From: Chloroflexota bacterium
GTDB lineage: Bacteria; Chloroflexota; Anaerolineae; DTPP01
Assembly: GCA_012514615.1 (NCBI GenBank)
Contig: JAAYZY010000189.1
Span: 1-7,180 of the forward strand
Length of the DNA: 7,180 bases
Reading direction: 5' to 3'
Below, one piece after another: positions 1-5,125 of the stretch. The number at the start of each line of letters is the position of its first letter. The first letter of the stretch is position 1. The notes beneath the pieces were generated by a model, which saw only the letters and a list, made by a program, of their open reading frames with translations, made no database searches and was not told where the DNA came from. The position numbers and the translations under genes were made by a program.

Positions 1-1
1 C

Positions 2-319
2 ATCTGCAACTGCTGCACCTGCTGCTGTGGGGCCCTGGAGGCCCAGCGCCACGGCACCCCCATGCTGGCCCCGTCCGGCTACCTCTGTGGGGTGGATGAG
101 GCGGACTGCGTGGGCTGCGGCGCCTGCCTCACGGCCTGTGCTTTCGGCGCACTGGCTCTGGAAGACGGGCTGGCCCGGGTGGACGCGGAGGTCTGCATGG
201 GCTGCGGGGTGTGCGTAGGCCGCTGCCCCCAGGGGGCGCTCTCGCTGCAGCGCGACGCGGCCAAGGGGGCGCCGCTGGAGGTACGCGCGCTCATGGCCGG
301 CGCGGCGCAGTCGGCCTGA
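2..319 (+). CDS. C-terminal part of a 2[4Fe-4S] ferredoxin-type iron-sulfur protein (5' end outside window)
   Basis: The frame is open from the left edge, so the start lies outside the window; about 105 residues plus the stop are visible. It opens with a cysteine-packed stretch, ICNCCTCCCG (Cys codons at 5, 11, 14, 20, 23 and 26). About 36 residues on come two ferredoxin motifs, CVGCGACLTAC and CMGCGVCVGRCP, each CxxCxxCxxxC, spaced as in bacterial dicluster ferredoxin domains. Known of the family: such domains bind two [4Fe-4S] clusters and pass electrons, often as the last domain of a larger redox protein. Inference: the CNCC/CCC stretch may bind another metal or cluster. It ends in a short Ala-rich tail. 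No signal peptide or membrane segment is visible in this part. The partner enzyme is unknown because the N-terminus is missing. The ferredoxin domain call is firm; the overall function is not. Confidence 0.88.
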   Translation: MCNCCTCCCGALEAQRHGTPMLAPSGYLCGVDEADCVGCGACLTACAFGALALEDGLARVDAEVCMGCGVCVGRCPQGALSLQRDAAKGAPLEVRALMAGAAQSA

Positions 320-413
320 GCGTTCTCAGGGCCCGGGGGCTGCCCTCCCGCACCAGGCGGGGCGTCAGCCAGGCCCCCGTAGGGGGCAGAAGCCGGGTTG
401 CCGGGTGGGCAGG

Positions 414-429
414 CCGGGCTCCCGCCCGG
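414..429. repeat. GC-rich inverted repeat in the 320-458 intergenic gap
   Basis: CCGGGC (414-419), four-base loop, GCCCGG (424-429): a perfect 6-bp stem about 20 bases before the SD of the next gene. A second, weaker hairpin, CCCGC/GCGGG, lies at 347-361. Neither is followed by a T-tract, so they are poor intrinsic terminators. They may be chance products of very GC-rich DNA. The rest of the 139-base gap shows no gene and no convincing promoter. Confidence 0.25.
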
Positions 430-458
430 GTGGCCCGACAGACGCATGGGAGGTGCGT

Positions 459-980
459 ATGCAGGGGATGCAGCAAGACCTAGCGGAGTTCCGAGAGCAG
501 CTTGACCGGGGCGCGATCCAGCGGGCATACCGAGCGCTCATCGCCTACATGATGGGCCTGCGCGCCCATTTTCAGTCCCGGTTCCCGGGCTATGCCGTGT
601 CTGGGCTCTACCAGGGCTATATGGACATGACCTACTTCGCCCTTGTTCCGCCGTCGTTCAAGCAGCGCAGCCTCAAGGTCGCCATCGTCTTCAACTACGG
701 CGCCTTCAGGTTCGAGGCTTGGCTGGCGGCGGGCAACCGTCAGGTCCAGCGGCAGTACTGGGAGCTCTTCCGGGACAGCCAGTGGCCGGCCTACCGGGTG
801 GTCGCGCCGGCCAAGGGCGTGGACTCCATCGTGGAGAGCGACCTGGCCGAGACGTTCGACCTGAGCGATCCAGCCCCCCTCACGGCGCGCATCGAGACGG
901 CCACGGCTGCCTTCATGGCCGACATGGAGCGCTTCCTAGCGGAGCATGCGCCGAGGGACGAGGCGGAAGCGGGCGGCTGA
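459..980 (+). CDS. Small soluble protein resembling the DUF7000 family
   Basis: This is a protein of about 173 residues with no signal peptide or membrane helix. I chose the ATG at 459 because GGGAGG (448-453) lies just upstream; ATG 468 is an alternative, and a GTG at 405 would add an implausible Gly/Pro-rich leader. The pattern matches my memory of a protein family of unknown function, DUF7000: an N-terminal helix with 'REQLDRGAIQRAYRALIAYMM', then 'SGLYQGYMDMTYF', 'LKVAIVFNYGAFRFEAWLAA', 'QYWELFR' and 'KGVDSIVESDL', ending in a helix. It looks like a compact alpha/beta fold. The reaction or partner is unknown. It starts 139 bases after the ferredoxin gene, so co-transcription is possible but not shown. 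It converges on the minus-strand gene ending at 1053 across a 72-base gap in which I see no convincing terminator. The CDS is firm; the family name comes from memory without a search. Confidence 0.85.
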   Translation: MQGMQQDLAEFREQLDRGAIQRAYRALIAYMMGLRAHFQSRFPGYAVSGLYQGYMDMTYFALVPPSFKQRSLKVAIVFNYGAFRFEAWLAAGNRQVQRQYWELFRDSQWPAYRVVAPAKGVDSIVESDLAETFDLSDPAPLTARIETATAAFMADMERFLAEHAPRDEAEAGG

Positions 981-1052
981 GGGCTGCCAACGCCGGGCCA
1001 GCAGCATGAGGGGCTTCCTCTGGCTGGCTGCGTCACCCCGCTGATGGGACGA

Positions 1053-1898
1053 TCAGGGGGCGGGTGGCCCCGGCAAGGGAGGGGGCATGGTCGGCTCGTG
1101 GGGAGCCTCTGGCCCAGGTGGGGCCTGTCCCCGGAAGGGGGCCTGGCTCCCGGGGGAGGCCTTTCGCCCTAGCAGACGCTCGGTGCGGGTGATGCGTCGG
1201 GGGTCGAAGTGGCTGCCAGCGGTGACGAAGTAGGGCCGCAGGACCCGGACGGCGTAGGTGGCCCACCCTTCGCGGCTGATCCGGCCGAGGGCCTGGCGGT
1301 AGTAGTCGAAGAGGTGCGTCGCCCCCACCTGGAGGCCGGCGCGCATGGCGCTGGCGGCCACCAGCGACGACACGGTGAGCAGCGAGCGGCGCTGCTGGCG
1401 GGCTGTGGCCTGCAGCTGCTCGAAGAGCTTGGCCAGGTGCGCTGGCTCTGGCAGGTCGGCGGCGCTGGCCTGCAGAGCCGCCCAAGAGCGGCGCAGGTCG
1501 GCCACGTTCAGCGGCGGCACGTCCACCAGATCGGCCATCACTGCAGTGGTGCCTTCCAGCGTCTGCAGCAGCTCCTCGATCGTGGCGACCTCCGTCTCTT
1601 GGGCCAGCACGCCAGCCCGCGCCATCTCCGTCACCAGGGCCTTCAGGTAGGCGCGGCTGCCGCCGCTGAGGTCCGAGGCTGCCGCCAGTACCCACAAGGG
1701 CGACCAGCCCACGGCGACGAAGCCGGCCAGCTCGATGACGTTCCCCACGGTCTTGCGCACGAACAGCGAACTGGCCGTGCCCTCGCCTGGCGGCATCGCC
1801 CCGTCCACACCGCCTACCCACTCCACGGTGATGCGCAAGAAGCGGGCCACCAGCGCCTGGTAGAGCCTGGCGCACCGTAGCCAGGTGGGCAGCAGCAC
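1053..1898 (-). CDS. Unrecognised helical protein with proline-rich C-terminus, downstream of MscS; 5' end uncertain
   Basis: From GTG 1898 this is 281 residues. I do not recognise the family. Most of it (residues about 1-240) looks alpha-helical and Leu/Ala-rich. A moderately hydrophobic stretch at about 52-74 (GNVIELAGFVAVGWSPLWVL and on) could touch or cross a membrane. The last 40 residues are rich in Pro, Gly and Ala and look disordered. Protein-like sequence continues upstream of the GTG in the same frame (VASLPERAARAAAAGLGG, then LVYELSEV) back to a TAA at 1974-1976, with no ATG, GTG or TTG to start it. In another frame, TTG 2001 or GTG 1992 gives ALVVLSRLAA. One extra base near the CCC at 1959-1961 would join the two, so the natural start is probably near 1992-2001 and broken by a frameshift. 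It follows MscS by a short gap, suggesting one operon and perhaps a membrane or osmotic role (inference only). Confidence 0.7.
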   Translation of the reverse strand: MLLPTWLRCARLYQALVARFLRITVEWVGGVDGAMPPGEGTASSLFVRKTVGNVIELAGFVAVGWSPLWVLAAASDLSGGSRAYLKALVTEMARAGVLAQETEVATIEELLQTLEGTTAVMADLVDVPPLNVADLRRSWAALQASAADLPEPAHLAKLFEQLQATARQQRRSLLTVSSLVAASAMRAGLQVGATHLFDYYRQALGRISREGWATYAVRVLRPYFVTAGSHFDPRRITRTERLLGRKASPGSQAPFRGQAPPGPEAPHEPTMPPPLPGPPAP

Positions 1899-2013
1899 CT
1901 CGCTCAGCTCGTAGACCAGGCCGCCGAGGCCGGCGGCTGCGGCGCGCGCGGCTCGCTCGGGCAGCGAGGCGACTTAGGACAACCAGGGCCACCGCTCCCA
2001 ACGGGGTTCCCGG

Positions 2014-2820
2014 TTAGGCATCGGGCACCGCCGCTTGCGCCGCGGCCGGCAGCAAGCCGCGCTGGCCCAAGGCGGCCTGGCCCCGCACGGTGAGGTCGCT
2101 GGTGAACTCGAACTGGTCCCCGCTGTCCAGCGGGAAAGCCTTCAGGCGGTAGTCAGTGCCCCAAGGCCGCTCCGCCACCGTGCTGAGGATCGGCTGGGCC
2201 AGATCCAGGAATCGACTGGTGAGGGCCACATCGTAGAGGGTCTGGCGGGCCAGGGCGGCATCGTGGGTAGGGTGCAGGTAGAAGTCGGTCACCGTCATCA
2301 GGGTGCGTTTGCCGTCGTTGGCGTTGTAGATGCTGTTCCAGATCTTGCTGTGGGGAATGACCACCAGGTTGTCGTCTGGGGTGGTCACCCGCAGGGCGCG
2401 CATCCCCACTAACGGCACCTCGCCGTACGTCCTTTCGATGCTCACCCTATCGCCCGGGCGATAGGGATGCTCGTAGATGCTGACGATGCCGGCCATGATG
2501 CTGCTGACGCAGTCTCTGAAGGCAAACCCTAGGGCTAGGGCAGAAGCGCCAAGGATCGCCAGAATGTTCTCCGTTGTGGGGTGGATGATCAGCGGCACGA
2601 TGAGCACCAGCGCTGTCACCAGGACCGCCAGCCGCACCACCGGCACGGACGGGAGGATGTAGTGCCTGATCCGCCCCGGGACGCGGGCGGCGAGGGTGTG
2701 CAGCCCCTTCTCCGAGAGGAAGATGAGCAGCCAAGCTGCGCCAACGTTCAGGGCGACGCGGGTCAGGTTGACCTGCTCCCAGTTCCGCAGTACCGAAAGC
2801 ACATCGCCGTTTGTGGGCAT
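2014..2820 (-). CDS. MscS-family small-conductance mechanosensitive ion channel
   Basis: 268 residues, close to the usual MscS size. ATG 2820 is preceded on the minus strand by AGGAGAGG (2834-2827) with a 6-base spacer. Predicted membrane segments: residues about 20-36, about 60-79, and the pore-lining TM3 at about 86-116. TM3 carries the small-residue pattern ILAILGASALALGFAF, then SSIMAGIVSIYEHPYRPGDR, which matches the MscS signature of pore helix followed by the start of the beta domain. The beta domain runs about 120-170, with 'TTPDDNLVVIPHSKIWNS' matching the conserved 'DG..V.IPN..I' region. Residues 171-268 form the cytoplasmic C-terminal part. Family role: it opens under membrane tension to release solutes on hypo-osmotic shock. 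One Cys (104) lies in the pore helix region. The stop codon of the preceding broken gene lies inside this gene's SD, so the two were translationally coupled. The assignment is firm; gating and ion preference are unknown. Confidence 0.93.
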   Translation of the reverse strand: MPTNGDVLSVLRNWEQVNLTRVALNVGAAWLLIFLSEKGLHTLAARVPGRIRHYILPSVPVVRLAVLVTALVLIVPLIIHPTTENILAILGASALALGFAFRDCVSSIMAGIVSIYEHPYRPGDRVSIERTYGEVPLVGMRALRVTTPDDNLVVIPHSKIWNSIYNANDGKRTLMTVTDFYLHPTHDAALARQTLYDVALTSRFLDLAQPILSTVAERPWGTDYRLKAFPLDSGDQFEFTSDLTVRGQAALGQRGLLPAAAQAAVPDA

Positions 2821-2832
2821 GGGCAGCCTCTC

Positions 2833-3138
2833 CTACAAGGCGTCGACCAAGAAACCCTCCCTCTCCAAGGCCTGGCGCGCCGGGGGATACCCCAGCGCTC
2901 TTACGCACCAGCGCCCCTCGGTCTGTTCCACCAGGCCGGCGGCCTCCCAGCGGTGCAGGCTGCGCAGGGCGGCCATGGGGCTGGAGGGCAGAAGACGGGA
3001 GAGCAGAGCGGGGGACAGCCCACCGTGCAGCAGCAGGGCGTGCAGCACAGACAGCGCCTCCCTCGGGGCCGGGCTGGGGAAGGTGGGCAGAGTCACCATG
3101 GTCCAGGGCTTCACCCACATGGTGCGGTGGTGGTCCAT
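2833..3138 (-). CDS. C-terminal surviving ORF of the broken gene: winged-helix-like domain (fragment)
   Basis: 101 codons from ATG 3138, though the frame is open further upstream to about 3200 (SLRTAREEAGERAQEAAH). Residues about 25-100 fit a winged helix: helix APREALSVLHALLLHG, helix LSPALLSRLLP, helix MAALRSLHRWEAAGLVEQ, then a wing 'TEGRWCVRALGYP' and a final helix ending GFLVDAL. Known of such folds: they often bind DNA, or sit at the end of ATPases as a lid or protein-contact domain. No SD is obvious at 3138, so independent translation is doubtful. Its TAG stop (2833-2835) overlaps the SD of MscS. Confidence 0.5.
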   Translation of the reverse strand: MDHHRTMWVKPWTMVTLPTFPSPAPREALSVLHALLLHGGLSPALLSRLLPSSPMAALRSLHRWEAAGLVEQTEGRWCVRALGYPPARQALEREGFLVDAL

Positions 3139-3366
3139 GTGGGCGGCTTCCTGGGCCCTCTCGCCCGCTTCTTCCCGGGCGGTACGCAGGCTGCTGCTGC
3201 CATACCTCCCAGGCCACGCCGGGGATGCCGCGGCTGTGGGCCGCCACGTAGGTGAGGAAGTCGGTGACAGCCGACTGGTCCTCGCCGGAGGCGTTTGCCG
3301 CCCCCTGGGCAGCCTCCGACCGTGGGGGGCAAGACATACCGACCGTTGTTGGCCTGGCGGAAAAGC

Positions 3367-3780
3367 CTACTCTGCCACCGGCGCGGAACGCCAGGCTGCC
3401 GAGCCAACGTTCCAGCCCTTCTTGGTGCAGGGCTTGCAGGGTCCATGGCTGCGGCAGCAATCCGTAGCCAGCGTCTGACCCAAGAAGGCCCAAGCCCAGC
3501 TATCGCACCCGATGAGGAGGCGTGGAGGCCCGCTTTCCAAACGCTGCAGCAGGCCGCGCACCAAGACGAGTCCTGCGCTGCTGCGCAGGTAGCAGCGCTC
3601 CAGGCTGGGCAGCGCCAACGGCGCCCCTTGAGGGCCGTCGAGCTGGGCCAGCCAATCGCTGCCGCCGCCAGACAACTGCTCGGCTGTGGGCAGTCCCAGC
3701 AGCCGCCACCCGCGGGACTGGGCCCAGAGGGCCAGCGCCTGCCCCAAGCCGCTGTGTGAGGCGCAGACCACCACCTGCAC
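3367..3780 (-). CDS. N-terminal surviving ORF of the broken gene (fragment)
   Basis: This open frame begins at GTG 3780 without a visible SD and reads 137 codons. The first 105 or so look native: VQVVVCASHSGLGQALALWA, a strand-helix typical of a Rossmann or P-loop-like fold, and later RLLIGCDSWAWAFLGQ. The last 30 (after GQ, Cys/Lys-rich up to the stop at 3367) are out-of-frame sequence, since the same DNA in another frame gives a better continuation (LLPQPWTLQALHQEGL). A gene caller would report this as a short hypothetical protein; I read it as part of the larger gene at 2833-3903. Confidence 0.4.
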   Translation of the reverse strand: MQVVVCASHSGLGQALALWAQSRGWRLLGLPTAEQLSGGGSDWLAQLDGPQGAPLALPSLERCYLRSSAGLVLVRGLLQRLESGPPRLLIGCDSWAWAFLGQTLATDCCRSHGPCKPCTKKGWNVGSAAWRSAPVAE

Positions 3781-3976
3781 CGGCGACGAGCCGTCGCCGC
3801 CGGCAGCCTACGGCCCCAGGGCCTGGGCTAGGGCGGCTGCCTGCTCGCCCCAGTCCGGCTGGGAAGCAGCCAACTCCAGCAGCGCCTGGGGCATCAGCTC
3901 CAAGTCGGCCTCCTGCGGCGTGCTCTTGGAGGCTGAGTTCCTCTCTGGAATCGCGCCCTTCCTTGCGCCGACTGGG

Positions 3977-4801
3977 CTAGGTTGCCGCTCCCTGCCGTCG
4001 TCGGCCGCGGCGCCGCAGGAGCCCCCTGACGAGCCGCACAGTCGGCGCTGCCACCCCGTTGCTCGAAAGGAAGACAATGAGGCGATTCTTCCAATAGGGG
4101 ATGAAGACCACCGGTCGCCCCCGCTGCAGCGCCGCCAGGGAAGCGGCCGCCACCTCGTCGGCGGTGTTCCACAGGAAGGCCGGGATGTGCCGACGGTCGA
4201 AATCGGCGAAGACGGGGGTGTCGTGGAAGCCGGAGAGGGTGAAGCCGGGGCAAAGGGCCTGCACCCGGATCCCCTGGCCGCCCACCTCCAGGGCCAAAGA
4301 CTGAGAGAAGCGCACCACGAACATCTTGCTGGCGCTGTAGAGGACGTTGCCGGTGACGGGCAAGAAGGCGGCGATGGAGCCGGTGTTGATGATGCTGCCT
4401 TGCCCGCGAGCCAGCATGCCGGGCAGCGCGGCCCGGCACAGTCGGGCTGTGGCCGTGGCGTGGACGGCCACCATGTCGGCGGCGACGGCGGGGTCGTTTT
4501 CCGCCAGGTGGCCGCTGCTGCCGAAGCCAGCGTTGTTGATGAGCAGGTCTAGCCGCGGCAACGACCCGATGTAGGCCTCCAGGCGCGCCAGGTCGTGGGG
4601 GGCGGCCAGGTCGGCGGGGAAGGCCTCAGCCTGAACGCCGTGGCCAGCCTGCAGCTCGGCCGCCAACGTCGCCAGCACTCCTTGGCGACGGGCCACCAGC
4701 AGCAGGCGCCAACCTGCCGCGGCCAACTGGCGGGCAAAGGCTGCGCCGATCCCGCTGGAAGCGCCGGTGATCAGCGCGGTGCGTCCCTCAGCTTCGTGCA
4801 T
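3977..4801 (-). CDS. Short-chain dehydrogenase/reductase (classical SDR, DltE/YqjQ-like)
   Basis: 274 residues, the usual size for a classical SDR. ATG 4801 is fixed by AAGGAG (4813-4808) six bases upstream; the frame stays open further upstream, but that part is promoter. It is a Rossmann fold using NAD(P)(H). The cofactor motif TGASSGIG is at residues 12-19, NNAG at 89-92, and the catalytic residues are Ser142, Tyr155 and Lys159 (YSASK). 'PGF' follows at 185-187. 'VARR' after strand 2 (basic residues 39-40) hints at NADPH preference (inference). Asn113, the usual fourth catalytic residue, is not obvious: the region reads MVAVHATAT. The C-terminus is basic and Arg-rich (LLRRRGRRRQ) and may lie at the membrane. 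The substrate cannot be told from sequence. The gene is transcribed leftward from its own promoter (4836-4864). The next gene in the same direction starts 73 bases downstream, so read-through is possible. Confidence 0.93.
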   Translation of the reverse strand: MHEAEGRTALITGASSGIGAAFARQLAAAGWRLLLVARRQGVLATLAAELQAGHGVQAEAFPADLAAPHDLARLEAYIGSLPRLDLLINNAGFGSSGHLAENDPAVAADMVAVHATATARLCRAALPGMLARGQGSIINTGSIAAFLPVTGNVLYSASKMFVVRFSQSLALEVGGQGIRVQALCPGFTLSGFHDTPVFADFDRRHIPAFLWNTADEVAAASLAALQRGRPVVFIPYWKNRLIVFLSSNGVAAPTVRLVRGLLRRRGRRRQGAAT

Positions 4802-4835
4802 GCGAGGCTCCTTCTTCGGGGTGCGCCGTGGCCCA

Positions 4836-4864
4836 AGTATAGCACAGGGCCGTCCAAAGGGCAA
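4836..4864 (-). promoter_or_regulatory. Sigma70-like promoter for the SDR gene
   Basis: On the minus strand: -35 TTGCCC (4864-4859), 17-base spacer, -10 TATACT (4841-4836). The expected start is near 4829, leaving a leader of about 28 nt before ATG 4801 that contains the SD. The -10 differs from consensus at one position and the -35 at two. The orientation and short leader fit the dehydrogenase gene. Confidence 0.72.
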
Positions 4865-4865
4865 T

Positions 4866-4894
4866 TTGACACCCTGGGCTTCTGGGTGTATTAT
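4866..4894 (+). promoter_or_regulatory. Near-consensus sigma70-like promoter for the DegT gene pair
   Basis: TTGACA (4866-4871) is a perfect -35 box. A 17-base spacer is followed by TATTAT (4889-4894), one mismatch from TATAAT. In a GC-rich window this match is unlikely to be chance. The expected start is near 4901, giving a leader of about 225 nt before ATG 5126. Its -35 box is one base from the -35 box of the opposing SDR promoter, so polymerase could probably not occupy both at once (inference). Confidence 0.8.
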
Positions 4895-4914
4895 TGTCGA
4901 CAGACGACTCGACA
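4895..4914. promoter_or_regulatory. Inverted repeat TGTCGA-N8-TCGACA over the predicted start site: candidate operator
   Basis: The arms at 4895-4900 and 4909-4914 are perfect inverted copies with 8 bases between them. The repeat starts directly after the -10 box and covers the expected transcription start, the usual place for a repressor site. TCGACA also occurs as a direct repeat (4897-4902 and 4909-4914). No regulator gene is visible in the window, apart from the broken winged-helix gene. Confidence 0.45.
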
Positions 4915-4953
4915 CAGGGCCGCACCACCAGCGGCGGGCTCGGAGTAGGCAGT

Positions 4954-5028
4954 ATGCCATGGCCAGCGCCCCCTGCACGCACTGACACATTGGCTGGGCC
5001 CGATGGGGGGCTCACGGTGCATTCATAG
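4954..5028 (+). CDS. Possible 24-residue leader ORF upstream of the DegT genes
   Basis: ATG 4954 has GGAG (4942-4945) 8 bases before it and runs 24 codons to TAG 5026-5028, inside the predicted DegT leader. It starts MPWPAPPARTDT, with four prolines in the first seven residues, which could slow ribosomes. It is not enriched in one amino acid as classic attenuator peptides are. It ends 12 bases before the hairpin at 5041. A tiny alternative ORF starts at 4959 in another frame. It could be chance. Confidence 0.25.
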   Translation: MPWPAPPARTDTLAGPDGGLTVHS

Positions 5029-5040
5029 TCTCTCTGGGTT

Positions 5041-5083
5041 TCGCCGGGATGGGGGCTCTCTGCCACCGTTCCGGCGATTGTTT
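5041..5083 (+). terminator. Terminator-like hairpin in the DegT leader: candidate attenuator
   Basis: TCGCCGG (5041-5047) pairs perfectly with CCGGCGA (5071-5077). The stem extends inward by G-U, A-U, U-G, G-C and G-C to 12 pairs, with a 13-base loop (5053-5065). TTGTTT (5078-5083) follows the stem directly, in the layout of an intrinsic terminator. It sits between the promoter and the SD at 5113, with no full-length gene upstream on this strand to terminate, so regulation by premature termination is the natural reading (inference). The T-tract is short and interrupted by G. Confidence 0.45.
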
Positions 5084-5125
5084 GCCGGTCTCGGCCCGGT
5101 CTGCACCTAAGTAAGGAGGACAACG

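Larger units (their letters stand above)
2833..3903 (-). pseudogene. Broken gene: P-loop-like N-terminal part plus C-terminal winged helix, split by one stop and about four frameshifts
   Basis: Read on the minus strand, one protein of about 355 residues can be rebuilt. TTG 3903 has AGGAGG (3914-3909) 5 bases before it. It reads MELMPQALLELAASQPDW and on to an in-frame TAG at 3808-3810, then continues in frame (VQVVVCASHSGLGQALALWA, later RLLIGCDSWAWAFLGQ). It changes frame near 3461-3485 (then LLPQPWTLQALHQEGLERWL), at the A4 run 3361-3364 (then FRQANNGRYVLPP), at the G6 run 3324-3329 (then AVTDFLTYVAAHSRGIPGVA), and near 3190-3202 (then SLRTAREEAGERAQEAAH), and ends at TAG 2835. The hydrophobic strand before 'GCDSWAW' and the 'RGIPGVAWEVW' region recall AAA/STAND-type ATPases, but no Walker A motif is visible. 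The C-terminal 80 residues look like a winged helix. It lies between the dehydrogenase and MscS in one orientation. It is either a decayed regulator or ATPase-like accessory gene, or an intact gene carrying sequence errors. Confidence 0.7.

Noticed and set aside
981..1052. Possible bidirectional terminator between convergent genes
   Set aside because: Only short stems (GCTGC/GCAGC, GAGG/CCTC) and no T-tract on either side.
1209..1880. Plus-strand open frame of 223 codons
   Set aside because: It is antisense to the minus-strand gene 1053-1898, His/Gln/Arg-rich with no recognisable domain.
3190..3490. Programmed ribosomal frameshifting in the broken gene
   Set aside because: Several shifts in both directions within 300 bases plus an upstream stop do not fit known programmed shifts; sequence error or decay is simpler.
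2447..3493. Minus-strand open frame of 348 codons taken as one gene
   Set aside because: Only two stretches look native (LLPQPWTLQALHQEGL and AVTDFLTYVAAHSRGIPGVA). The remainder is Arg/Gly/Pro-rich and runs into MscS out of frame, so it is part of the frameshifted gene.
3686..4552. Plus-strand open frame of 288 codons
   Set aside because: It spans the antisense of the SDR gene and part of the broken gene; the SDR on the other strand has full catalytic motifs.
4802..4990. N-terminal extension of the SDR by 63 residues
   Set aside because: The extension covers both promoters, has no SD, and homologues of this family start just before the TGxxxGIG motif. ATG 4801 has a proper SD.
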